Below, in pieces: positions 1 through 7,115 of a DNA stretch of 64,000 bases (its first letter is position 1; every line of letters begins with the position of its first letter). Under the pieces are notes generated by a model, which worked only from the letters and a program-made list of their open reading frames with translations, had not been told where the DNA came from and made no database searches. The position numbers and the translations under genes are program-made. Source of the DNA: Hymenobacter canadensis (GTDB lineage Bacteria; Bacteroidota; Bacteroidia; Cytophagales; Hymenobacteraceae); NCBI RefSeq assembly GCF_027359925.1, contig NZ_CP114768.1, positions 1 to 64,000 of the forward strand, in the 5' to 3' direction.

Positions 1-10
1 AGGGGTTACA

Positions 11-193
11 ATGGAAGGGGGGCGCAGATACGCTGCAGGTAGCTTAAGCTTTAACATCACTGAAAAAAATGTCGGGTTGAGCATTGGGGGAGAGGCACGT
101 ACCATTGGTGAAAACGAGCCGGTATTAATGAATTTATACATAGCCAAGTCCTTCACATTCACCGATTTTAAGGACTTGGTCAAATTTGACTAG
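11..193 (+). CDS. Small hypothetical ORF in AT-rich DNA
   Basis: Open frame of 60 codons in a stretch visibly richer in A and T than the rest of the window. The product has no signal peptide, membrane segment or motif I recognise; its C-terminal half is Phe/Asp/Lys-rich. It lies at the window edge, so a longer gene could start upstream, although no in-frame continuation is visible. Base composition suggests acquired or non-coding DNA. It may not be a gene. Confidence 0.2.
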   Translation: MEGGRRYAAGSLSFNITEKNVGLSIGGEARTIGENEPVLMNLYIAKSFTFTDFKDLVKFD

Positions 194-246
194 TCAGAAA
201 CAACGCTTAGCATTTGCTGATGACTAATAGTTTCCCAGCTACTATT

Positions 247-441
247 TTAAAGCGTCGGCAGGGAATTGGCATACTCGTTAAACCTATTACGATTATGCTC
301 TTGCAAACAGTCGGTTGCGCATGTAGCAACTTCGTAAACTAAATAATGCAACTCTACGCCGGTTCCTCCACCGACTTTATCACAGCCACGGCCCACAATG
401 CCATTGTCGGTCAGTTCAAGTCCGCTTTCTTCGATGACCAT
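247..441 (-). CDS. Small hypothetical protein
   Basis: A 64-residue open frame read from ATG at 441 (a second ATG lies at 456). The translation is of balanced composition with three Cys in its second half (VATCATDCLQ) and looks more protein-like than a shadow frame, but I recognise no family. Its 5' end overlaps the start of the plus-strand gene at 434 by a few bases. Such an overlap is unusual for two intact divergent genes, so one of the two starts may be wrong or this region may be a junction of rearranged DNA. Confidence 0.25.
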   Translation of the reverse strand: MVIEESGLELTDNGIVGRGCDKVGGGTGVELHYLVYEVATCATDCLQEHNRNRFNEYANSLPTL

Positions 442-808
442 TAACCACCCCCTCAACGACTTCCTCTACAGTCTCTTGTCGGCAGCCCAGGCATTTGGCC
501 AGGCCCCCGAGCAGTTCCTTGACCACCTAACCGACTTCTACACCTTCGGGCCCTACCGGCCCACGGTCACGATCAAGGGCGATGTAGTAGAGGCAAAGCT
601 TGATACCAAGGCCATCCAGGCCCAGCAGGCCGAATACCAGAAAGTGCTACGCCTCAGTGAAGCCGGCCAGTTCCGCCAAGCCCTGCCGCGCCTGCAGCAA
701 CTTATCGGCCAGAACCCTACCGTTTCCGAGTACCACCGCGTCCTGGGCCAAGCGCTGTCCGAGTTGGAAATGGCCCACACCTTGGACAAGGGCAAGTCAG
801 ATGAGTAA
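434..808 (+). CDS. Truncated TPR-type protein (N-terminal part)
   Basis: Product of 124 residues from ATG 434; an in-frame ATG at 398 is less likely. The middle (VTIKGDVVEAKLD, then QQAEYQKVLRLSEAGQFRQALPRL) and the stretch NPTVSEYHRVLGQALSE resemble the N-terminal portion of tetratricopeptide proteins common in Bacteroidota. In those, further TPR helices should follow the SEYHRVLGQ segment. Here the protein stops after twelve unrelated residues, so it appears to be a truncated copy. Its stop overlaps the ATG of the pyrophosphohydrolase gene by 8 bases, so the two may be translationally coupled. Function unknown. The family resemblance is from memory of sequence patterns and was not tested. 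Confidence 0.5.
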   Translation: MTINHPLNDFLYSLLSAAQAFGQAPEQFLDHLTDFYTFGPYRPTVTIKGDVVEAKLDTKAIQAQQAEYQKVLRLSEAGQFRQALPRLQQLIGQNPTVSEYHRVLGQALSELEMAHTLDKGKSDE

Positions 809-1136
809 CTCCATTGACGACCTCCTCCGGCAACTGCGTGAGTTTCGCGACGAGCGGGACTGGGCGCAGTTCCATAACTCCAAGTATCTGGCCCTGGCCT
901 TAAGCATTGAGGCCGCCGAACTCAATGAACTGTTCCTTTGGAAGAAGCCCGAAGAGGCTAACCCTGAACGAGTACAGGAAGAGTTGGCGGACGTGTTGCT
1001 CTACGCATTTCAACTGGCCGATAAATACGGCTGGGATATCCTGCAACTCATGCAGAATAAGATTGAGCAGAACGCCGAAAAGTACCCGGCTGACAAGGCC
1101 CGTGGATCGGCCCAAAAGTATGATGAGCTTCTGTAA
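801..1136 (+). CDS. MazG-like nucleotide pyrophosphohydrolase
   Basis: An all-helical 111-residue protein of the MazG/RS21-C6 (dCTP pyrophosphatase-like) superfamily. These enzymes hydrolyse nucleoside triphosphates to monophosphates plus pyrophosphate with Mg2+ and help clean the nucleotide pool. The metal-binding ExxE...ExxD pattern is visible as E37/E40 (SIEAAELNE) and E61/D64 (EELADVLLY), and the length fits single-domain members. The start is ATG 801, inside the last codons of the upstream truncated TPR gene. The longer open frame beginning at 600 is ruled out because it would overlap that gene for about 200 bases with Arg/Pro/Ser-rich shadow translation. The substrate cannot be told from sequence. 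Confidence 0.85.
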   Translation: MSNSIDDLLRQLREFRDERDWAQFHNSKYLALALSIEAAELNELFLWKKPEEANPERVQEELADVLLYAFQLADKYGWDILQLMQNKIEQNAEKYPADKARGSAQKYDELL

Positions 1137-1270
1137 AGCCGGGCCCCTAGAGACTGACAAGTAAACCTTATCAGTCCTTATGATTTTACTTCAACCCTTA
1201 CAACACTAGTCCACCAGTTAAAGCTGGGACAGTACATGTCGTAAGAAAACATAACCTTCTTTTATATAGG

Positions 1271-1500
1271 TCACGGTCCTTCATGAAGAAAAATCAGGTT
1301 GGCGCCGTCATACCCGGCCCGAGCGCCAGGTTCGGGCGTGCTTTGTAGCGTACGCGAGTCTAAAATAACGGCCGTGGACTCGGCCTAGCAACTGGCCAGT
1401 CGGCAGGCCAGCTCGCGCAAATCGGCCAAAAGGTGCTCATAACATCGGTTGTCGCGCCAGATGTAGCGTTCCGGAATAAGCCAAGTAAACCAACCTTTTG
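1271..1500 (-). pseudogene. IS5-family transposase remnant
   Basis: Read on the minus strand, the frame gives ...YEHLLADLRELACRLA, a TAG stop at 1387-1385, then in the same frame [20 protein letters not shown] and YDGAN. The 'AVI(L/I)[18 protein letters not shown]' block is typical of IS5-group DDE transposases around the first catalytic Asp. The frame then diverges and stops at 1271. Only this short internal part survives, with a nonsense codon inside, so it is a dead fragment. The N-terminal boundary near 1500 is approximate. Confidence 0.65.
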
Positions 1501-1541
1501 TTCGGAGGCCGGGGCCGGGGCAAAGCAGAGAAACTGCGGCC

Positions 1542-1595
1542 CCGGCCCCTTTACTGTCCCGCAGTTCAAGGTCGGCGGGACAGCAAAGGGGCCGG
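1542..1595 (-). terminator. Strong hairpin at the end of the pyr/pur block
   Basis: Arms at 1542-1562 and 1575-1595 are complementary over 21 bases with one mismatch, leaving a 12-base loop. The hairpin starts 1 base after the stop codon (1599-1597) of the last minus-strand gene. No clear T-run follows on the minus strand, so it may stabilise the 3' end or act as a non-canonical terminator. Confidence 0.6.
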
Positions 1596-1596
1596 C

Positions 1597-2016
1597 TCAT
1601 TTTTGGGCGAGAGGCGCTGCTTCGGCCTGATGAAGCTGGTAGAAAACGGCCGCAAAAAAGAGCATAAAAAGAAAATCGTTGAGGCCGTACACCGAGTAGA
1701 AAAGTCCGGCAAACAGATCCTTCGCGTAGACGGCGGCCACCTCGTGGGTGGTAATCCAGCGAAACCAGGCCACGGCGTACACCATTTTCTCGACCACAAA
1801 GGCCCCTACCACCCACTTTACATGCTGGTAACGGGCGGCCACGGCCAAAAATACCAGCCCCCAGACGACAATCATCAGCAATCCGAAGTTGGACATAACC
1901 ACCGGGTCGGTGGCGGGGATGACGGCATTGGTAAAGACCCGCGACAAAAGCAGCACGGCCAGAATGTTGATCAGCCCGGCGGCAATAAATCCGTTGCGAA
2001 TGAAGGCGTGGCGCAT
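1597..2016 (-). CDS. Small integral membrane protein
   Basis: A 139-residue protein with about four hydrophobic segments (residues roughly 10-30, 40-62, 68-88 and 108-130), typical of a small polytopic inner-membrane protein. No catalytic or binding motif is visible and I do not recognise a named family. It follows purK by 62 bases on the same strand and is followed at once by a strong hairpin, so it is probably the last cistron of the pyr/pur transcription unit. That position alone does not imply a role in nucleotide synthesis. Confidence 0.7.
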   Translation of the reverse strand: MRHAFIRNGFIAAGLINILAVLLLSRVFTNAVIPATDPVVMSNFGLLMIVVWGLVFLAVAARYQHVKWVVGAFVVEKMVYAVAWFRWITTHEVAAVYAKDLFAGLFYSVYGLNDFLFMLFFAAVFYQLHQAEAAPLAQK

Positions 2017-2078
2017 GGCGGCAAATTGAAGCGTTTTCAGAGGTCCGTTACAGCTGCCAAAAGTAAGCTGGATAGCCG

Positions 2079-3329
2079 CTAAATGGCATCTAGCCCCGGC
2101 AAGCCGAGTAAACCAGCGGCGCGGCGTGCCACGGTTTTGACGCTGGCGACATCCGGGCCGGTGATGGTCAGGTGACCCATCTTGCGGCCGGCGCGCGCCT
2201 GCGACTTACCATACAGGTGCAGGTGCGTGCCCGGCAGGCTCAGCACGGACTGCCAGTCCGGCTCCTGCAGTTGACCATCGGCGTCGAACCACACGTCACC
2301 CAGCAGGTTGAGCATGATGGCCGGGGAATGCTGACGCGGCTGCGGCAAGGGCAGGCCCGCCATGGCATACACCTGCAGGTCGAACTGCGACGCGTCGCAG
2401 GCGTCCAGGGTGTAGTGGCCGCTGTTGTGCGGGCGCGGGGCCATTTCGTTGACTACCAGGCCGCCATGCGCGCTGCCGTCGTCCACCACAAAAAACTCGA
2501 CGCACAGCACCCCGACATAGCCAATATGCCGCGCAATGGAAACGGCCGCGTCGCGGGCCCTATCGGCCAGGGCGGGCGGCATATTTCCTTCGTAGGCGTG
2601 GGTCACGGCCAGAATACCCTCGACGTGCACGTTGCGCTGCGGGGCGAAGCTGACGACCTGCCCGTCCCAGCCGCGCGCCACCAGCACCGAACACTCGGCG
2701 GTGAGCGGCAGCATCTTTTCCAGCACGCAGGCAGTGCCGCCTAACTCGGCCCAGGCGGCGGCCAGCTCTTCGGCGGTCTTCACGCGCACCTGGCCCTTGC
2801 CATCGTAGCCCATGCGGGCGGTTTTCAGGATACCGGGCAGCAAATCAGCCCGGTCAGCCTGCACGGCCTGCAGCTGGGCCGGCGTTTCAATCACTGCATA
2901 AGGCGCGCAGCTCACCCCCGACACGTCGGCGCAGGCCGTGAAGTGGGCTTTTTCCTCGATGCGGTTTTGGGCAATGCCTACCACAGCGGCGCCCGGGGCC
3001 ACGGGCCGGGTCAGGGCCAGCGTTTGCAGGACCTGGGCCGGTACGTTTTCAAACTCGGTGGTGATGGCCTGGCACAGGTGGGCCAATTCCGCCAGCCCGG
3101 CTGGGTCGTTATAGGCGGTCTGAATATGATGATGGCTCACCAGCCCGGCCGGACTTTGCGCGTCGGGTTCCAGCACGGCGGTGAAGTAGCCCAGGCGCTG
3201 GGCGGCGTGTACAAACATGCGGCCCAGCTGGCCGCCGCCCAGTACCCCCAGCGTAGCCCGCTGGCCGGCGGCATCCGTGCTGCCCGGGAAAATCGGCGTC
3301 ATGGTGGCCATGTCAGTTCCCTCGTTCAT
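2079..3329 (-). CDS. purK: N5-carboxyaminoimidazole ribonucleotide synthase
   Basis: ATP-grasp enzyme that carboxylates AIR with bicarbonate and ATP to N5-CAIR in de novo purine synthesis, working with PurE. The 416-residue product shows the N-terminal [11 protein letters not shown] nucleotide-fold motif (residues 28-38), the central ATP-grasp block ([12 protein letters not shown]) and the C-terminal [13 protein letters not shown] signature, so length and motifs fit PurK. The start at 3329 overlaps the purE stop as ATGA, supporting coupled translation and this start; MATMTP six codons in is an alternative. It is the fourth cistron of the block. Confidence 0.95.
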   Translation of the reverse strand: MNEGTDMATMTPIFPGSTDAAGQRATLGVLGGGQLGRMFVHAAQRLGYFTAVLEPDAQSPAGLVSHHHIQTAYNDPAGLAELAHLCQAITTEFENVPAQVLQTLALTRPVAPGAAVVGIAQNRIEEKAHFTACADVSGVSCAPYAVIETPAQLQAVQADRADLLPGILKTARMGYDGKGQVRVKTAEELAAAWAELGGTACVLEKMLPLTAECSVLVARGWDGQVVSFAPQRNVHVEGILAVTHAYEGNMPPALADRARDAAVSIARHIGYVGVLCVEFFVVDDGSAHGGLVVNEMAPRPHNSGHYTLDACDASQFDLQVYAMAGLPLPQPRQHSPAIMLNLLGDVWFDADGQLQEPDWQSVLSLPGTHLHLYGKSQARAGRKMGHLTITGPDVASVKTVARRAAGLLGLPGLDAI

Positions 3330-3859
3330 AGCGGCAGCGTCATGGCGCGGGCGGCCTCGGTTTGTTCGGCGCGAAACGCCTGCAGCTTGGTCGCCAGCTC
3401 CGGGTTGTGCAGGGCCAGCATGCTGACCGCGAACAAGGCCGCATTGGCTGCCCCGGCATTGCCAATGGCAAACGTGGCCACCGGCACGCCTTTGGGCATC
3501 TGCACGATGCTGTGCAGCGAATCAACGCCCTGCAAATGGCGGCTGGCCACCGGCACGCCCAGCACGGGCAGCGCGGTTTTGGCGGCCATCATGCCCGGCA
3601 GGTGGGCGGCCCCACCCGCGCCGGCGATGATGGCCTGCAGGCCACGCGGGCCGGCTTGTTCGGCGTAGGCAAACAGGTCATCGGGCATGCGGTGGGCCGA
3701 CACGACGCGCGCTTCGTGGGCCACGCCAAAGTGCGTGAGAATCTGCACGGCATGCTGCATGGTGTCCCAGTCGCTGCTGGAGCCCATGACAACGCCAACC
3801 ACTGGCTTGTCCAGGTTGGCGCTGGGGATGGGGGTGTCGGATGTTAAAAGGGTACTCAT
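3326..3859 (-). CDS. purE: N5-CAIR mutase
   Basis: Class I PurE of 177 residues, which moves the carboxyl group of N5-CAIR to give CAIR in purine synthesis. Hallmarks are [13 protein letters not shown] (residues 22-34), the SAHRMP active-site loop (54-59), [14 protein letters not shown] and the C-terminal [12 protein letters not shown] helix. The first 18 residues are a variable extension. It sits just upstream of purK with a 4-base overlap and 65 bases downstream of pyrC; that gap carries half of a repeated element. Pairing with PurK means the two-step, ATP-using route to CAIR is used. Confidence 0.96.
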   Translation of the reverse strand: MSTLLTSDTPIPSANLDKPVVGVVMGSSSDWDTMQHAVQILTHFGVAHEARVVSAHRMPDDLFAYAEQAGPRGLQAIIAGAGGAAHLPGMMAAKTALPVLGVPVASRHLQGVDSLHSIVQMPKGVPVATFAIGNAGAANAALFAVSMLALHNPELATKLQAFRAEQTEAARAMTLPL

Positions 3860-3861
3860 GG

Positions 3862-3922
3862 GGAAATATTTGTGTTATGCTGAGCTTGTCGAACGACTAT
3901 TATCTGGCTAAGCTCAACGAAC
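3862..3922. repeat. Partial copy of a dispersed intergenic repeat
   Basis: The gap between purE and pyrC holds ATGCTGAGCTTGTCGAACGA followed about 20 bases later by CTAAGCTCAACGAACG. It matches one arm of the larger hairpin repeat at 20622-20722 and looks like a degenerate REP-type copy. Confidence 0.5.
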
Positions 3923-3924
3923 GG

Positions 3925-5202
3925 TTAGCGCTCCAGCAGGATTTCGGCACCTAAAACCACTAGGTCCACCCGGCCCTTCAGGGTCTGGTCGATGAAGGGC
4001 GTGTTCTGGGATTTGGATTTCATGAACTCCTTGGTGAAGGTAGTTTCGGCCGTGGTATCGAACAAAACGCAGTTAGCTTCCTGGCCCACTTCAATGGCGG
4101 CTACCGGCAAACCCATCAGGCGGCGGGGCTCGGCCGAATAGCGCTTTACCACCAGGTCCCACCCAAATTTGCCGGGCTCGACGAAGTGGTTATAGAGCGA
4201 GACCAGGGCCGTATCCAGGCCGGTGATGCCGTTGGGCGCGCTGATGAAATCCTGGGCTTTTTCGAACGGCGTATGCGGCGCGTGGTCGGTGGCAATGATG
4301 TCGAAGACGCCCTCAATGAGTCCGGCGAGCAGCGCATCACAATCGGCCTGCGTGCGCAACGGCGGGTTCATCTTGTAGTTCGTGTCGTAGTCGCCGATGT
4401 GCTCGTCGGTGAACATCAGGTGGTGCGGCATCACTTCCGCCGTGACCTTCACATCGCCGCGGGATTTCCACCAGCGGATGGTTTCCATGCCCATCTTGCT
4501 GGACACGTGCTGGATGTGTACGTGCGCGCCGGCCGCGTGGGCCAACCGAATGTCGCGGTCAATAATGATTTCCTCCGCGCAGGCCGGCGAACCCTTGATG
4601 CCGAGCCGGTAGCTCATCACCCCTTCGTTCAGGGCGCGCGGCCCGGCCAGCTCCGGCACCTCGCAGTGGCTGGCGAAAAACATCCCAAACTCGGTGGCGT
4701 ACTGCATGGCCCGCAGCAGTACCGCCGGGTCGGCGGTGGTGTCCCCGTCGTCGGTGAGCATCTTCACGCCAAGGCCACGCATGCCCTCGATTTCCGCCAG
4801 CTCCTTGCCCTCGCGGTTCTTGGTGACGCAACCCGAGGTGTACACCGGAATGCGGGAGCGGTGTTTGGCATTTTCCAGCACCGTGGCTATGGCGGTGGCC
4901 GAGTCGAGGGCCGGGCGGGTGTTGGGCATCATGACCACGCCGGTAACGCCGCCGTTGATGGCCGCTTCGCTGCCTGTAGTGATGGTTTCCTTGTTCTCAA
5001 AGCCGGGGGCGCGGAAATGGACGTGGGCATCAAACATGCCGGGCATCAGCACCCGGCCGCGCGCGTCGATGACGCGGGCCCCTTCGGGAATGGCCAGGCT
5101 TTGGCCGATTTCTTGAATTATTCCTTCGACAATCAGAACGTCGCTCTCGACAAGTGCGGGTGAATTTTCGGAGGCGATGCGGGCGTTTTGGAGGAGGAGC
5201 AT
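3925..5202 (-). CDS. pyrC: Dihydroorotase
   Basis: Zinc amidohydrolase that cyclises carbamoyl-aspartate to dihydroorotate, the third step of pyrimidine synthesis. From ATG 5202 the protein has 425 residues. It shows the metal-binding DAHVHFR (residues 59-65), GGVTGVVMMPNTRP, a conserved SHCE region, and IATDHAPH near residue 300, all as in type I dihydroorotases. A longer frame starts at 5268 but its extra 22 residues (Pro/Tyr/Leu-rich) do not fit the family, whose members begin at the MLLLQNARI-type strand. It lies 94 bases after pyrB on the same strand, so the two consecutive pathway enzymes are probably co-transcribed. Confidence 0.93.
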   Translation of the reverse strand: MLLLQNARIASENSPALVESDVLIVEGIIQEIGQSLAIPEGARVIDARGRVLMPGMFDAHVHFRAPGFENKETITTGSEAAINGGVTGVVMMPNTRPALDSATAIATVLENAKHRSRIPVYTSGCVTKNREGKELAEIEGMRGLGVKMLTDDGDTTADPAVLLRAMQYATEFGMFFASHCEVPELAGPRALNEGVMSYRLGIKGSPACAEEIIIDRDIRLAHAAGAHVHIQHVSSKMGMETIRWWKSRGDVKVTAEVMPHHLMFTDEHIGDYDTNYKMNPPLRTQADCDALLAGLIEGVFDIIATDHAPHTPFEKAQDFISAPNGITGLDTALVSLYNHFVEPGKFGWDLVVKRYSAEPRRLMGLPVAAIEVGQEANCVLFDTTAETTFTKEFMKSKSQNTPFIDQTLKGRVDLVVLGAEILLER

Positions 5203-5296
5203 GGAGGGAGAAGTGCGGTAAACCGGCAAGGGATGGGGGTATTCGGGCAGTTGAAGAAGAAAATACACGGGCGGAACCAGCCGCCGCGACCGGGCT

Positions 5297-6277
5297 TTAG
5301 GGCGTAATCACCGGTGAGCCGGCTTTCTGCTGGGCGATATACGCTTCCTGCTTCGGGAAGTCGCCGCCCGGGGTGAGCCAGTCGAGCACGGCCATGCGAA
5401 CGGAGATGCCGTTTTCGACCTGGTTGGTGATCAGGCTGCGCTCGTAGTCCATCACGGCGTCGCACAGTTCCACGCCCCGATTCACGGGGCCGGGGTGCAT
5501 GATGTAGAGGCCCCGGTCGCGGATTTCCGCCAGTCGGGTAGTGGTGATGCCGTAGACCCGGTGGTATTCGCGGACGCTGGGAAAAAACTGCACGTCCTGG
5601 CGCTCCAGCTGCACGCGGAGCAGGTACACCACATCGGGCGCCCAGGCCATGGCCGCTTCGTAATCAGTGAAGCGGGGGATGGTGGCCGGGCCGTACTTGG
5701 GTACCAGTGAGCCCGGCCCCAGGTACGCCACCTCAACGCCCAGCTTCTGGAGCAGCGTGCTGGTGGAGCGCGCGACGCGGGAGTGGAGAATATCCCCGAT
5801 GATGAGGACTTTTTTACCCCGGGGGTCGGGGAATTTTTCCTTGATGGTGAATGCATCCAGCAAAGCCTGGGTGGGGTGCTCGTGCGCCCCGTCGCCGGCA
5901 TTGATGACCGACGCCGTAGTCTGGCGGGCTATCATGGCGGGCAGGCCGGGGTGGCCGTGGCGCACGACGATGTAGTCGGTGCGCATGGCCTGCAGCGTCT
6001 CAATCGTCTCGCGCACCGACTCGCCTTTGGTGATGGAGGAGTGGGCGACGTCGAAATTCGTTACCTCCGCCGAGAGGCGTTTAGCGGCCACCTCGAAGGA
6101 GGAGTGCGTGCGGGTGCTGGCCTCGTAGAACAGCATGAGCACGGACTTCCCCTCAAGGGCGGGGATTTTTTTTACCGAGCGGGTGAACAGTTTTTTAAAC
6201 GACGTGGATTGGTCGAGCAGGAACTCGATTTCCTCACGATGGAGGGAGGCGATGTCGAGTAGGTCTTTGCGTGCCAT
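5297..6277 (-). CDS. pyrB: Aspartate carbamoyltransferase, catalytic chain
   Basis: Catalyses carbamoyl phosphate + aspartate to carbamoyl-aspartate, the committed pyrimidine step. The 326-residue product has the carbamoyl-phosphate loop STRTHSSFE (residues 54-62; many homologues have Arg in place of His), the HPTQALLD motif (134-141) and MHPGPVNRG near the C-terminus. These fit a PyrB rather than an ornithine enzyme. No pyrI regulatory chain is next to it. It is the first gene of the pyrB-pyrC-purE-purK block. A promoter and a leader with an intrinsic terminator lie upstream at 6478-6689, so expression may be controlled by attenuation. Confidence 0.94.
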   Translation of the reverse strand: MARKDLLDIASLHREEIEFLLDQSTSFKKLFTRSVKKIPALEGKSVLMLFYEASTRTHSSFEVAAKRLSAEVTNFDVAHSSITKGESVRETIETLQAMRTDYIVVRHGHPGLPAMIARQTTASVINAGDGAHEHPTQALLDAFTIKEKFPDPRGKKVLIIGDILHSRVARSTSTLLQKLGVEVAYLGPGSLVPKYGPATIPRFTDYEAAMAWAPDVVYLLRVQLERQDVQFFPSVREYHRVYGITTTRLAEIRDRGLYIMHPGPVNRGVELCDAVMDYERSLITNQVENGISVRMAVLDWLTPGGDFPKQEAYIAQQKAGSPVITP

Positions 6278-6477
6278 ACCGGAGTGAAGGAAAAGTGAGG
6301 TCGTCTAGCTAAAAAAACAGGAGGAAGTCTTATCTGCCACTCCCCATGGCGGCGAAACTGGCTGCTGGTGTGGGCCGAAAGGCTGGTGGCAGCCGCCACA
6401 TTTGAAGGCGGGGGAGCTGGCGTTCAGGAGAGGCGTGAGCTGGCTGCGGGGCAGCAGTCGATGAACGCAACGGGCAT

Positions 6478-6505
6478 AAAAAAACCGTTTCGGAATCCGA
6501 AACGG
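6478..6505 (-). terminator. Intrinsic terminator in the pyrB leader (candidate attenuator)
   Basis: On the minus strand a 9-bp perfect stem (CCGTTTCGG / CCGAAACGG) with a 3-base loop is followed directly by seven T residues, a textbook Rho-independent terminator. It lies about 200 bases upstream of the pyrB start and on the same strand, with a matching promoter upstream. No convincing gene ends here, so it is best read as a leader attenuator or the end of a small RNA. Confidence 0.75.
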
Positions 6506-6656
6506 TGGCGGGGCAATACCCAGAAAAAACAACGGAAATACTAGACCCAGAGGCAAAATCAGGAGAACCAATAGCAGCGAAGACCTGCCGGTCCATTCGC
6601 AGTTCCCTGTCGAGCAGAGTCCCGCGCTTCATCAACATGTTTCCTGGTTGAAGCAT
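6478..6656 (-). ncRNA. Predicted leader RNA or small RNA upstream of pyrB
   Basis: A transcript of roughly 175-180 nt is predicted between the promoter at 6661-6689 and the terminator at 6478-6505. Near its 5' end CTTCAAC and GTTGATGAAG can pair. A U6 run (6529-6524) lies about 19 bases before the terminator stem. A hydrophobic open frame beginning with TTG near 6571 runs through the terminator. This matches the arrangement of enterobacterial pyrBI leaders, where a U-rich pause site and leader translation make termination depend on UTP. A free small RNA such as 6S is an alternative given the length. No conserved RNA family was identified. Confidence 0.45.
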
Positions 6657-6660
6657 GCTG

Positions 6661-6689
6661 CAAAACTACGGCATTGTTACGCCCGGCAA
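6661..6689 (-). promoter_or_regulatory. Bacteroidota-type promoter for the pyrB leader
   Basis: On the minus strand TTG (6689-6687) is followed after 18 bases by TAGTTTTG (6668-6661), matching the Bacteroidota housekeeping consensus (-33 TTG, -7 TAnnTTTG). Transcription would start near 6655. Confidence 0.6.
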
Positions 6690-7115
6690 TTCATTGATAA
6701 TGGTAATTTTTTTTTCGCGCCGCTTTTCCGGCCCTTGGCTTTCGACCTGACGAGTTAAACGACGCATTTTGTCATTCTTTTCGCCGTCCAAAAATAATCA
6801 TGGCTCACGTAACCCATTGCTTTGCAAGCACAGTCTGGCCTAACTTTAGCTCTTTATTCCGCTCGCATCGGCTGGCACACTGCCACTTTCCAGCCGCAAG
6901 CACCCCATTAACTACTGAGTTGTTCACCGAGTGAGGTAGTCTGGTTACCCTGGCCAGAGTTGGAACGTTGTTTTGAGGTGTTTTTATAAGTGGTTGTTCG
7001 TTTGATAGTTGAGGGCTGAGTGGCGGCATTCAGCGTTGTAGCAGGCCATGTGGTGACTGATTTCGAGCATAGCCTCCACTAAGCCCCTTCTTCTGTCCGG
7101 CATTCCCAGACCAGC
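6690..7115. other. Intergenic region without recognised gene
   Basis: About 425 bases between the pyrB leader and the end of the giant secreted-protein gene, more AT-rich in places (6690-6800). The one short open frame, at 6805-7029 on the minus strand, has no protein-like features. I saw no terminator with a T-run. Confidence 0.5.

Noticed and set aside
1498-2082. 194-codon plus-strand frame
   Set aside because: Antisense to the membrane-protein gene and through the hairpin; Gly/His/Lys-rich shadow translation.
6330-6656. 108-codon minus-strand ORF in the pyrB leader
   Set aside because: It runs through the intrinsic terminator and becomes Pro/Ser/Arg-rich noise. A short leader peptide is possible, but a protein of this length is not supported.
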